Source: Opitutales bacterium
GTDB lineage: Bacteria; Verrucomicrobiota; Verrucomicrobiia; Opitutales; Intestinicryptomonadaceae
Reading direction: 5' to 3'
NCBI GenBank assembly: GCA_017633865.1
Contig: JAGBOM010000209.1
Location: 1 to 14,575 of the forward strand
Length of the DNA stretch: 14,575 bases
Below the pieces are notes generated by a model. It had not been told where the DNA came from. It saw only the letters and a list, made by a program, of their open reading frames with translations, and did not search any database. Made by a program: the position numbers and the translations under genes. This document shows positions 1 through 6,606 of the stretch, in pieces (the stretch's first letter is position 1; every line of letters begins with the position of its first letter).

Positions 1-203
1 CCCGCAATAATAAACGCCGCGGCAATAATAAATACGCAAGAAAGCGCCGCCTTATACGAAAAATATTCCGCGCTAAAAACTTCAAAACCGCCAACGCTTA
101 CGACAATTTTCCCGCCCGCGGCTTTTTCCAAATAGCTGAATGAAAACAGCAGGGCCAGAGCCGTCGCGAAAACGCAAAACCTTCTGATTGCGGAAATTTT
201 CAT
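1..203 (-). CDS. N-terminal part of a membrane protein (HemY_N-like topology), cut by the window edge
   Basis: The reading frame starts with ATG at 203 and runs off the left edge after 67 codons without a stop. The product begins MKISAIRRF, then has a first hydrophobic helix at about residues 9-24. A short loop contains GKIVVSVGGFEV, and a second strongly hydrophobic helix begins near residue 50 (CVFIIAAAFIIAG). Helix, short loop with a Gly-Gly strand and second helix resemble the start of HemY-type inner-membrane proteins, which then carry TPR repeats. This is a topology match only, because the diagnostic part lies outside the window. It lies 45 nt downstream of dxs on the same strand and is probably the third gene of that operon. 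No Shine-Dalgarno sequence is visible before the ATG. The gene itself is likely; the family name is a weak guess. Confidence 0.6.
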   Translation of the reverse strand, partial: MKISAIRRFCVFATALALLFSFSYLEKAAGGKIVVSVGGFEVFSAEYFSYKAALSCVFIIAAAFIIA

Positions 204-248
204 GGCCGCCAAAAAATTTCGCCGACAGCGCAAAACCACGAACGCCGC

Positions 249-2129
249 CTAAGCCCGAAGCCTGCCCAATATTCTGCCCGCGACCGCTTCTGGCGAGAGG
301 CCGTATTTTTCGCGAAGCGCGTCGACATTCGAGGCGTGCGGGATAAACTGGTCGGGCCAGCCGATAATTTCGACGGGGGTCTTGCAGCGGCTCTCCTGCA
401 AAAATTCCAAAACCGCGCTGCCGAAGCCGCCCTTTGCGGAATGGTCCTCAAGGGTTGCGATAAGGGAGTTTTCGGACATGTGCTTTGCAAGGAGCGCGGA
501 GTCCAAAGGCTTTACAAAGCGGGCGTTCACCACCCCAGCGTCAACGCCCCCGGCCTTCAAAATTTCCGCCGCCTTCATAGCTACCGAAACCATGTTGCCC
601 AGCGCCCAAATGCACACTTTGCCGTCCGACTTTTTAAGCTCGACGGCCTTGCCGATTTCGATTTTTTCGGGAAAATCCTTCATCTTGACGTACTCGCCCT
701 TGCCGCGCGGGTAGCGTATAAAGCAGGGCTTGCCGCTGTAAACGGCCGAGAACAGCATGTCGGCGGTTTCGTCCTCGTTGGAGGGCTGCATTAAAACGGC
801 ATTGGGAATGCACCTTAGCATGGCGATGTCGAAAAGGCCGTGGTGCGTCGCGCCGTCCTGCGCGCTGAGGCCGGCCCTATCCATGCAAAAAGTGACGGGC
901 AGGTTCTGAAGGCAAACGTCGTGCATGGCGCAGTCGACAGCCCTCTGCATGAAAGACGAATATATAGCCACAACGGGCCTTATGCCGCGCGCGGCGAGCC
1001 CCGCCGCGAAAATCGAGGCGTGCTCCTCGGCAATCCCCACGTCGAAGAACTGCGACGGAATCGCCTTCTTCAAATGGCTTAGCCCCGTGCCCGCGCTCAT
1101 GGCGGCGGTAATGCCGACGACGGTTTTGTCTTTTTGCGCGATTTTTAAAAGGGTTTTTCCCATGGCGTCCTGGTAGAGGACGGCGTTGGGGTCGGTGTGC
1201 TCCTTGTTCGCGCCGGTATGGATGTCGTACGGGCTTGCGCCGTGGAATTTTTCCGGATTTTTCAGGGCGCATTCAAGCCCCCTGCCCTTTTCCGTTATAA
1301 TGTGCAAAATAACGGGCTCGGGCGAGCACTTGCAAAACTGCAAATACTGCTCCAAGAGCGGCAAATCGTGCCCGTCTATGGGGCCGAGATAGCGCAGGCC
1401 GTACTTTTCAAACATCGAAGACGACATCAAAAAGTCCTTCGTCTCGTGCATGGCCTTGCGCCCGATTTTCGCCACCTTTTGCCCTATCCCCGACTTTTTC
1501 AGGAACGACTCCATGTCGGAAAAGAGCCTGTTGTAGGCGGGGTTTGTGATGAGGTCGTTAAAGTATTTTGAAAGGGCGCCGACGTTCTTTGATATGGACA
1601 TCTTGTTGTCGTTTAATATCAGTATGAACTTTTTGGCGGACGATGAAATGTTGTTGAGAGCCTCAAAGCTTATGCCGTTTGTAAGGGCGGCGTCGCCGAG
1701 AACGGCGATTACGTTTTCGTCGCCGCCGAGCATGTCCCTTGCCGAGGCGAGCCCCAAAGCCGCCGACAGCGCCGTGCCCGCGTGCCCCGCGCCGAAGGCG
1801 TCGTGCTCGCTTTCAGAGCGGTTGCAAAAGCCGCAGTAGCCGCCGGTTTTTCTCAAATTGTCGAACTTTTCGCCGTTGCGCCCCGTCAAAAGCTTGTGGA
1901 CGTAGCTTTGGTGGGAGACGTCGAAAACGATTTTGTCCTTCGGGGTTGAAAAAACCCTGTGGAGGGCGATGCAAAGCTCTACGACGCCCAAATTCGGGCC
2001 GACATGCCCGCCGTTTTGCGATGTCACTGAAATTATTTTTTCCCGGATTTCCCGCGCGAGGGCCGGAAGATCCGCCGAACGCAGCTTTTTTACGTCCGCC
2101 GGGGATTTTATTGAGCTTAAAATCGACAT
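249..2129 (-). CDS. dxs: 1-deoxy-D-xylulose-5-phosphate synthase
   Basis: Condenses pyruvate and glyceraldehyde 3-phosphate with thiamine diphosphate (ThDP), the first step of the non-mevalonate isoprenoid pathway, in the cytoplasm. The start chosen (MSILSSIKSP) gives 626 residues, the usual family length. A longer in-frame ATG at 2279 would add 50 unrelated residues and overlap xseB. Visible motifs are GGHVGPNLGVVEL (40-52), HQSYVHKLLTGR (73-84), SESEHDAFGAGH (105-116), the ThDP site GDA (145-147) with LNDN (172-175), GIAEEH (365-370) with the catalytic Glu at 368, and DRAGLSAQDGATHHG (417-431). Two positions are unusual: the ThDP motif reads GDA where most homologues have GDG, and GHAGT replaces GHSST. 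The ThDP and transketolase C-terminal regions otherwise look complete. It lies 28 nt after xseB in the same operon, with an A/T-rich leader lacking a Shine-Dalgarno sequence. Confidence 0.96.
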   Translation of the reverse strand: MSILSSIKSPADVKKLRSADLPALAREIREKIISVTSQNGGHVGPNLGVVELCIALHRVFSTPKDKIVFDVSHQSYVHKLLTGRNGEKFDNLRKTGGYCGFCNRSESEHDAFGAGHAGTALSAALGLASARDMLGGDENVIAVLGDAALTNGISFEALNNISSSAKKFILILNDNKMSISKNVGALSKYFNDLITNPAYNRLFSDMESFLKKSGIGQKVAKIGRKAMHETKDFLMSSSMFEKYGLRYLGPIDGHDLPLLEQYLQFCKCSPEPVILHIITEKGRGLECALKNPEKFHGASPYDIHTGANKEHTDPNAVLYQDAMGKTLLKIAQKDKTVVGITAAMSAGTGLSHLKKAIPSQFFDVGIAEEHASIFAAGLAARGIRPVVAIYSSFMQRAVDCAMHDVCLQNLPVTFCMDRAGLSAQDGATHHGLFDIAMLRCIPNAVLMQPSNEDETADMLFSAVYSGKPCFIRYPRGKGEYVKMKDFPEKIEIGKAVELKKSDGKVCIWALGNMVSVAMKAAEILKAGGVDAGVVNARFVKPLDSALLAKHMSENSLIATLEDHSAKGGFGSAVLEFLQESRCKTPVEIIGWPDQFIPHASNVDALREKYGLSPEAVAGRILGRLRA

Positions 2130-2157
2130 TTTAAATATTTGAAAATTGGTTTCCGAA

Positions 2158-2388
2158 TCACTGCTTTGAAAAATCCTCCTCGCCGTTTTCGGACAGGATT
2201 TTAACCCGCATTTCAGCTTCGGACAAGCGTTCGCGGCAAATTTCCAGACAGCGCTTCGCCCTGGCGTATTTTTCCACAAGCTCGTCGAGCGGCACGCCCT
2301 GCCCGCCGAGCTCCTTTAAAACGCCCTGAAGTTCCGCGTAAGCCTCCTCGAAAGACGGCTTGGCTTTGTCTTTTGATATGCCTTCCAT
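2158..2388 (-). CDS. xseB: exodeoxyribonuclease VII small subunit
   Basis: A 76-residue acidic, all-helical protein with the family pattern SFEEAYAELQGVLKELGGQGVPLDEL followed by a charged second helix (EKYARAKRCLEICRERLSEAEMRVKIL). This matches XseB, which binds the large subunit XseA to form the nuclease that degrades single-stranded DNA to oligonucleotides. The length is normal for the family. XseA is not in the window. The gene is first in the minus-strand run xseB-dxs, a common arrangement because xseB, prenyl synthase and dxs genes are often adjacent. A good promoter lies immediately upstream, leaving a predicted leader of only about 9 nt. No Shine-Dalgarno sequence is present. Confidence 0.9.
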   Translation of the reverse strand: MEGISKDKAKPSFEEAYAELQGVLKELGGQGVPLDELVEKYARAKRCLEICRERLSEAEMRVKILSENGEEDFSKQ

Positions 2389-2403
2389 ATTAAAAATACC
2401 ATA

Positions 2404-2432
2404 TATAAATCTTTTTAAGGCGGCTTTGACAA
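2404..2432 (-). promoter_or_regulatory. predicted promoter of the xseB-dxs operon
   Basis: Read on the minus strand, TTGTCA (-35, 2427-2432) and TTTATA (-10, 2404-2409) are separated by 17 nt. The -35 matches the sigma-70 consensus at 5 of 6 positions. The -10 is weaker, although TATATA overlaps it slightly downstream. The predicted transcription start is about 9 nt before the xseB ATG, so the leader would be too short for an ordinary ribosome binding site. Assigned by eye from consensus and spacing. Confidence 0.5.
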
Positions 2433-2583
2433 TCTTTTTTTATGCCGGCGGCGATTTTTAAAAAACCGCGAAAATCAAAAAATTTTTTCGGCTTTTTAAT
2501 ATTTGCGCCGATACTTTTTATGTTTCGCGCGAAAAACGCCGCGTTTTGCATAAACCGCTTATTTTTGCATTTTTTTCTCGACT

Positions 2584-2612
2584 TTTTCAAAAAAATATGC
2601 ACTTTATATAAT
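2584..2612 (+). promoter_or_regulatory. predicted promoter upstream of the thymidine phosphorylase gene
   Basis: TTTTCA (2584-2589) and a perfect TATAAT (2607-2612) are separated by 17 nt. This is the best sigma-70-like match on the plus strand of the 443-bp gap between xseB and the phosphorylase gene. It would give a 5' leader of about 210 nt containing the nested inverted repeat at 2647-2740. The rest of the gap (2433-2583) is A/T-rich with runs of A and T and shows no convincing gene on either strand. Confidence 0.45.
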
Positions 2613-2646
2613 TGCGGATTAAAAAGTCGCGCTTTTACACCCTTAT

Positions 2647-2740
2647 AGACTGAAAAAATTTTTATTTTTCGCAAATAAATAAAACGCCGTTTTAAAGACC
2701 AAGAAGGCGGCGCTTGTTTAAAACGGAGTTTTTTCAGTTT
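2647..2740 (+). repeat. nested inverted repeat in the leader of the phosphorylase gene
   Basis: Outer arms AGACTGAAAAAA (2647-2658) and TTTTTTCAGTTT (2729-2740) pair over 12 positions with one G-U. Inside them, CCGTTTTAAA (2687-2696) and TTTAAAACGG (2717-2726) pair perfectly over 10. CAAG (2700-2703) and CTTG (2713-2716) can extend the inner stem across a small bulge, leaving the purine-rich loop AAGGCGGCG. The inner stem is followed two bases later by six T, so alone it resembles an intrinsic terminator. The outer arm uses those same T residues. This could be an attenuator, a structured leader, or the remains of a small mobile repeat; the sequence alone does not decide. Confidence 0.5.
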
Positions 2741-2831
2741 AAAAAAGGCAAAACCGCGCAAAAAATCCGAAAAAGAAAAAGAGCGGCAAGCTTAAAACAA
2801 TCAAACACTCACACAAGCGAATCTGTAAAAT

Positions 2832-4169
2832 ATGGCTATAAAGAAAATTTCGGGGCTGAAAACGCAAATCAAGCCGTCGTACACATATCTAATACAAAAG
2901 AAGATTGACGGCAACGAATTTACGGAAGAAGAGGTAAGGTTCCTTGTAGACTCCATTTTGGACGGGGATATTCCCGACTACCAAATGTCCGCGCTGATTA
3001 TGGCGATATTCTTCAAGGATATGTCCGCGATAGAAACGGCCATGTTCGCCGAGGAAATGATTTTGACGGGCGAAGTTTTGGATTTGTCAAACATAACCCG
3101 CCCCAAGGTCGCGAAATACTCCACCGGCGGCGTGGGCGACAAAACCACAATCATACTCACCGCCATCGCCGCGGCCTGCGGCGTTGTAATGCCCTCAATG
3201 ATTAGCCAGGACGAAGATTTTGTAATATCCGTGCACGACAAGCTTTCGTCCATACCCGGGTTCAAATCAAGCCTATCGCTCGAAGAATTCACCAAACAGC
3301 TCGAAAAGGTGGGCTGCGCCATATGCAAGTACGACAGCCGCATTTCCCCGTCGGACGACATCATCTATAAAATGCGCCACAACACAGCCACAATCCCGTC
3401 GCTGCCGCTTATAACTTCGTCGGTTCTAAGCAAGAAGTTCGCGGCGGGCGCGGAGGGACTTGTTGTGGATGTAAAATGGGGCAACGGCTCCTTCCTGCAC
3501 GACATCGAGCAGGCAAAACAGCTCGCGCGCACAATAACGAGAGTCGCAAGGGTCATGAAGCGCAAGTGCGTGGCCCTCGTAACCGACATCAACCAGCCGC
3601 TCGGCGACTGCGTTGGAGAGGGTTTTGAAATTTTGGAGGCCGTCAAATTCCTGAAGGGCGAAGGCTCCGAGGATATGAAAGACCTCGTAATGCGCCTCGG
3701 CATGGAAATCGTGCGCCAGGCGGGCGTTGCGGGCTCTACGCTGGCGTCTAAACAGGCGGTCGAGCGCGTAATCGAAGACGGCTCCGCATACAAAAAATTC
3801 CTCGAAATGGTAAAAGCGCAGGGCGGCAGCGCCCCGTGGCTTACCGACCCCGAAAAATACCCGATGCCCAAGCATACCAGAAAGCTGCCCGCGCCCAAAC
3901 GCGGCTACGTCCATAATATAAACGCGGGCATGATAGCGCGCGGAGTGCAGCTGCTTTCAAACGGCAAAAACGGCAAGCACGACCCCTACGTCGGCATTAC
4001 CGAAATCAAAAAGATAGGCACGCAGGTAAAGCTCGGCGAACCGCTTTTGATGATACACTATAACGACGAATCCTCGCTCGATTCGGCTATGGACTACCTG
4101 CGCAACGCATATAGACTCGCGCCGCGCCGCCCGAACCCGCCGCAGCTCTTCGTCGAGCGCGTGGCATAA
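2832..4169 (+). CDS. thymidine phosphorylase-family protein with an altered phosphate-binding loop
   Basis: A 445-residue protein with the three domains of the DeoA/Pdp family: helical N-terminal domain (17-85, including DGDIPDYQMSALIMAIFFK), glycosyltransferase-3 core (92-340) and C-terminal domain (356-430, GYVHNINAGMIARG). These enzymes cleave pyrimidine nucleosides with phosphate in salvage. Retained are KYSTGGVGD (95-103) and, by alignment from memory with E. coli DeoA, base-binding Arg182, Ser197 and Lys201. Absent is the normally invariant GRGLGHTGGTLDKLESIPG: after MIS (123-125) the sequence reads QDEDFVISVHDKLSSIPG, one residue shorter, with no Gly-rich loop and no match to the phosphate-binding Thr. 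The flanking frame is intact, so this is not a frameshift. It may be a divergent phosphorylase or have altered chemistry. Single gene with its own terminator and no Shine-Dalgarno sequence; its leader has the A/C-rich stretch AACAATCAAACACTCA (2796-2811). Confidence 0.88.
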   Translation: MAIKKISGLKTQIKPSYTYLIQKKIDGNEFTEEEVRFLVDSILDGDIPDYQMSALIMAIFFKDMSAIETAMFAEEMILTGEVLDLSNITRPKVAKYSTGGVGDKTTIILTAIAAACGVVMPSMISQDEDFVISVHDKLSSIPGFKSSLSLEEFTKQLEKVGCAICKYDSRISPSDDIIYKMRHNTATIPSLPLITSSVLSKKFAAGAEGLVVDVKWGNGSFLHDIEQAKQLARTITRVARVMKRKCVALVTDINQPLGDCVGEGFEILEAVKFLKGEGSEDMKDLVMRLGMEIVRQAGVAGSTLASKQAVERVIEDGSAYKKFLEMVKAQGGSAPWLTDPEKYPMPKHTRKLPAPKRGYVHNINAGMIARGVQLLSNGKNGKHDPYVGITEIKKIGTQVKLGEPLLMIHYNDESSLDSAMDYLRNAYRLAPRRPNPPQLFVERVA

Positions 4170-4258
4170 CGCGCGGAAAAGCCGGCGCCCTCCCCGCTTT
4201 ATATCGGGAAGTCCGGAAACGCTCGCGCAAAAAAACTTGGAGCTTTGCATAGCTCCTC

Positions 4259-4298
4259 AATCAAAAAAGAGCGCCCAGTTGGGCGCTCTTTTTTGATT
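4259..4298. terminator. bidirectional intrinsic terminator
   Basis: A perfect 18-bp inverted repeat (4259-4276 and 4281-4298) surrounds the 4-nt loop AGTT. The GC core is GAGCGCCC/GGGCGCTC, flanked by A6 on one side and T6 on the other, so it can act on both strands. It ends the phosphorylase transcript. A smaller hairpin, GGAGCT-ttgcat-AGCTCC (4239-4256), sits directly upstream. Confidence 0.93.
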
Positions 4299-4352
4299 TC
4301 CGAACGCAAAAATTACGACAATTTTTTGCCAGCAAAAAGCAAAGGTTTTTGC

Positions 4353-4380
4353 TTGAAGAAACCTCGGGCGCCGCTATTAT
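4353..4380 (+). promoter_or_regulatory. predicted promoter of the sialate O-acetylesterase gene
   Basis: TTGAAG (4353-4358) and TATTAT (4375-4380, 5 of 6 consensus) are separated by 16 nt. The predicted start is about position 4387, 0-4 nt from the ATG at 4391, which would make the message leaderless or nearly so. It lies between the upstream terminator and the gene, so the gene is probably transcribed alone. Confidence 0.45.
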
Positions 4381-4390
4381 TTTTTTCGTT

Positions 4391-5866
4391 ATGAAAATTA
4401 AGTTTCTTATTGGATTGATGGCGGTTGCGGGAGGGCTCTCGGCTTATGCGGACGTAAAGTGCGCCGATATTTTTTCGGACCACATGGTTTTGCAGGCCGA
4501 CATGCCAATCCGCATTTGGGGAACGGCCGACGCGGGCGAAAAAGTCAGCGTCAAGTTCATGAATTTAAAGGGCGGCGCAATAGCCGACAAAAACGGATAT
4601 TGGAGGGTCAACCTGCCGCCGAAAAAATACGTAAAGGAGGGTCAGGAGCTCGTCGTGCAGGGCAAGAACACGATTGTCTTTAAAGACGTTCTGGTGGGCG
4701 AAGTCTGGCTTTGCTCGGGGCAGAGCAATATGGACGTAAACATAACCTCCATGATAGACTCCAAGGAGTTTTTGGACAAGAACTCGAACCTGCCGCTCGT
4801 CCGCTACTATTTCATTCCGAAGGCGACCGCCGAAAAGCCCCGCGGCCCGCACGACTTAACCGACGCGCAAAAATGGCTGCCCGTTCTGCCCGAGTACCGC
4901 AGGCAGTTCAGCATGGCCTCCGCCGTGGGCTCGAAATTCGCGGTCGAGCTTTTTGAGGAGCTTGGCGTGCCCATCGGCTACATCAGCGCGGCCGTCGGGG
5001 GCTCGAGGCTTGAATCTTGGATGACGCGCGAGGCCGCGGCGGCCGCGGGCGAAACCGAGTACGTCGAGCATATGGAAAAAAATTTCAACAAGTGGCAGGC
5101 GCGCGACATCGCCCTTTGGGAGGCTCTGCCCGCCGAGGAGCGCTCAAAAAAGCGCAGGCCCGACAACCGCTGCGGAGTTATCACATGGTGCTACAACGCC
5201 ATGACAGCGCCGCTGCAGCCGCTTTCAATGCGCGGCGAAATTTGGTACCAGGGCGAAATGAACAACGGCACGCACGACAACTACATAAATCTTTTCCCCG
5301 AATACGCAAAGATGATGCGCAAGTGCTTTGAAAACGAAAATTTTTACATCTACACCGTCCAGCTGCCCGACTCCGTCGACAAGGGCTGGGCGCCGCTTCG
5401 CAACGTCCAGCGCAAGCTTGGCGACATGGTTGAAAAAAGCGGGGTCGCAATCATAATAGACGGCGGCGAAACCGAGCTCCACCCGCGCGACAAAACCAAG
5501 CCCGCGCACCGGCTCGCGATTATGGCGCTCGCCGACATCTACGGCAAAAAAATCGTATCGCGCTCGCCCATGCCCAAGAAGGTCGAGGCCGAAAACGGAT
5601 TCGTAAAAATCACGTTCAAAAACTGCGCGAAGGGCTTGAAACTGTCGGACGGCAAAGAGCCGAGATGCTTCGAGGTCGCGGGCGGCGACAATAAATTCCA
5701 CCCCGCAAAGGCAAAAATCGCCGGCAAAAACAAGATTCTGCTTACCATTCCCGAAGAGGTGATAGACGCCAAAAAAGTCCGCTACGCCTGGGCTCCCGAC
5801 CCTGACGTAAACCTGTACAATTCGGGCGACCTTCCCGCAAGCCCCTTTGAGGAGGAAATAAAATAA
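4391..5866 (+). CDS. secreted sialate O-acetylesterase (SASA family, SGNH fold)
   Basis: Predicted to remove O-acetyl groups from sialic acids or other acetylated glycans outside the cytoplasm. The 491-residue product starts with a signal peptide (MKIKFLIGLMAVAGG...) that can be cleaved after AYA at about residue 20. The ATG at 4349 is rejected because it places unrelated residues before this signal. An N-terminal beta domain (21-100) precedes the SGNH blocks: GQSNM with nucleophile Ser112, AVGGSRLESWM (201-211) for the oxyanion region, WYQGEMN (285-291), and LHPRDK (363-368) with catalytic His364 followed by AHRLA. Length and order fit family members from glycan-degrading gut bacteria. No other sialic acid gene is nearby, so the true substrate is open; acetylxylan or another acetylated sugar is possible. 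It has its own promoter and terminator, with no Shine-Dalgarno sequence. Confidence 0.92.
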   Translation: MKIKFLIGLMAVAGGLSAYADVKCADIFSDHMVLQADMPIRIWGTADAGEKVSVKFMNLKGGAIADKNGYWRVNLPPKKYVKEGQELVVQGKNTIVFKDVLVGEVWLCSGQSNMDVNITSMIDSKEFLDKNSNLPLVRYYFIPKATAEKPRGPHDLTDAQKWLPVLPEYRRQFSMASAVGSKFAVELFEELGVPIGYISAAVGGSRLESWMTREAAAAAGETEYVEHMEKNFNKWQARDIALWEALPAEERSKKRRPDNRCGVITWCYNAMTAPLQPLSMRGEIWYQGEMNNGTHDNYINLFPEYAKMMRKCFENENFYIYTVQLPDSVDKGWAPLRNVQRKLGDMVEKSGVAIIIDGGETELHPRDKTKPAHRLAIMALADIYGKKIVSRSPMPKKVEAENGFVKITFKNCAKGLKLSDGKEPRCFEVAGGDNKFHPAKAKIAGKNKILLTIPEEVIDAKKVRYAWAPDPDVNLYNSGDLPASPFEEEIK

Positions 5867-5881
5867 GCTTGCTTTTTTAAT

Positions 5882-5924
5882 AAAAAAACGGGGCTTTTTG
5901 ACGCTTTCAAAAAGCCCTTTTTTT
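5882..5924 (+). terminator. intrinsic terminator of the esterase gene
   Basis: GGGCTTTTTGA (5891-5901) and TCAAAAAGCCC (5907-5917) form a perfect 11-bp stem with a 5-nt loop. Seven T follow (5918-5924) and seven A precede (5882-5888), so it can also stop transcription arriving on the minus strand from the RHH gene at 5988-6215. A related degenerate sequence occurs at 6607-6634. Confidence 0.9.
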
Positions 5925-5987
5925 GCGCAGAACGCACACTTCGAGTTTTTTAGCTGCAATACTTAGCTCAAAAAAATATTTTGCGGC

Positions 5988-6215
5988 TTACTTTTTTGAA
6001 CCGCCATGCGCGGATTTTTGAGCGGGGGCGGACTTTGTTTTTAAGTCGAAAGGCAGCTCTATTTTGCCGCCGTTTTTCTTTGCCTCGTCCAAAAGAGACT
6101 TTATTGCCATGCGCACGATGTCGGCGGCGTTGATGCGCCAAGAGACGGCGAGTTCCTCCAAAAGTTGCCTGTCTTCCGGATCGAGACGTATGCCCATTGA
6201 TTTTTTGGAACTCAT
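5988..6215 (-). CDS. small ribbon-helix-helix (CopG/Arc-like) DNA-binding protein
   Basis: A 75-residue protein with the layout of an RHH repressor: a short strand (KKSMGIRLD, 4-12), helix A (PEDRQLLEELAVSW, 13-26), a turn at RINA, helix B (ADIVRMAIKSLLDEAKK, 31-47), then a basic Ser/Lys-rich tail. Such proteins dimerise through the strand, which enters the major groove of short repeated operators. An upstream in-frame ATG at 6419 would add 68 residues read antisense to the opposite gene, so the ATG at 6215 is preferred. The gene diverges from another RHH-like gene at 6313; the 97 bp between them hold phased ATGCGC repeats that are a credible common operator. No toxin gene is recognisable beside it. 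Function beyond DNA binding is unknown. Confidence 0.72.
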   Translation of the reverse strand: MSSKKSMGIRLDPEDRQLLEELAVSWRINAADIVRMAIKSLLDEAKKNGGKIELPFDLKTKSAPAQKSAHGGSKK

Positions 6216-6254
6216 AAAATCAGCATTTAAAAAAGCGGAATAGAAGTCAAACAG

Positions 6255-6302
6255 ATTAAAATATGCGCTTGACAAAATGCGCAAAAATGCGCCACAATGT
6301 GC
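6255..6302. promoter_or_regulatory. divergent promoters with phased ATGCGC operator repeats
   Basis: ATGCGC occurs at 6263-6268, 6277-6282 and 6287-6292, with the variant ATGTGC at 6297-6302. The last three start exactly 10 bp apart, on one face of the helix. On the plus strand, TTGACA (6269-6274) lies between the first two copies, with CACAAT (6293-6298) 18 nt later. On the minus strand, a possible -10 TTTAAT (6255-6260) has a weak -35 inside the repeats. Protein bound here would block both promoters. Short tandem sites at helical spacing are typical of RHH repressors, and both adjacent genes look like RHH proteins. Confidence 0.6.
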
Positions 6303-6312
6303 CGCGTTGAAT

Positions 6313-6444
6313 ATGGATGAAATTACAATAGAACTAAGCGGCGAAGAATACGAGGAGCTTAGCAAAATAGCGGCCAATCTCAATATCTCGCTTGAAGAGC
6401 TCATAACTCTTCTCGTCAAAAAATTCCTGTCCTCCTCAAACTAA
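6313..6444 (+). CDS. 43-residue ribbon-helix-helix-like small protein
   Basis: ATG at 6313 to TAA at 6442 encodes 43 residues beginning MDEITIELSGEEYEELSKIA. A strand (3-8), an acidic helix (10-22), a turn with Asn-Ile-Ser, and a second amphipathic helix (26-39, LEELITLLVKKFL) fit a minimal RHH unit. It begins about 15 nt after the predicted -10 and has no Shine-Dalgarno sequence, like its neighbours. It diverges from the RHH gene at 5988-6215 and shares the repeat-rich control region. The acidic strand and first helix suggest a partner or antagonist of the basic RHH protein rather than a second strong DNA binder, but that is inference. The short length makes the call moderate. Confidence 0.6.
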   Translation: MDEITIELSGEEYEELSKIAANLNISLEELITLLVKKFLSSSN

Positions 6445-6481
6445 AAAACTTTTTTCCCCCCCAATAAAGAGAACAGCAATC

Positions 6482-6544
6482 ATGAAAGAATATAATATAA
6501 AAGACTCCTTCAACCCCATAGCCATGGCGCGCAAAACCCCGTAA
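6482..6544 (+). other. very short reading frame, possibly frameshifted
   Basis: An ATG 37 nt after the previous gene opens 20 codons (MKEYNIKDSFNPIAMARKTP). The start resembles the short basic N-terminal tails of some RHH antitoxins. Directly after a CCCC tract (6537-6540) the frame ends with TAA. Restoring one base there would continue the protein as VKYVFPDKK to a stop at 6570. It may therefore be a truncated gene, a small ORF read as it stands, or chance. No family is recognised. The rest of 6445-6682 holds T6 and C7 homopolymers (6450-6462), the degenerate terminator-like repeat at 6607 and an A-rich leader. Confidence 0.22.
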
Positions 6545-6606
6545 AATATGTCTTCCCCGACAAAAAGTAAAATTTTGCAAAATATTTTTTTAGCCTCGCG
6601 GGATAA

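Noticed and set aside
2130..2279. Extended N-terminus for dxs
   Set aside because: It overlaps xseB in another frame, lacks similarity to Dxs, and the family begins near MSILSSIKSP.
2390..2761. Frames on both strands in the gap between xseB and the phosphorylase gene
   Set aside because: Lys/Phe-rich products arise from A and T runs, and they overlap promoters and the nested hairpin.
3365..3914. Two overlapping minus-strand frames opposite the phosphorylase gene
   Set aside because: Both are antisense shadows of a conserved gene; neither has recognisable motifs.
5225..5959. Long minus-strand frame (244 codons) opposite the esterase gene
   Set aside because: It is antisense to the clearly homologous SASA coding sequence, runs through the terminator, and its product resembles no family; GC-rich codon bias opens such shadow frames.
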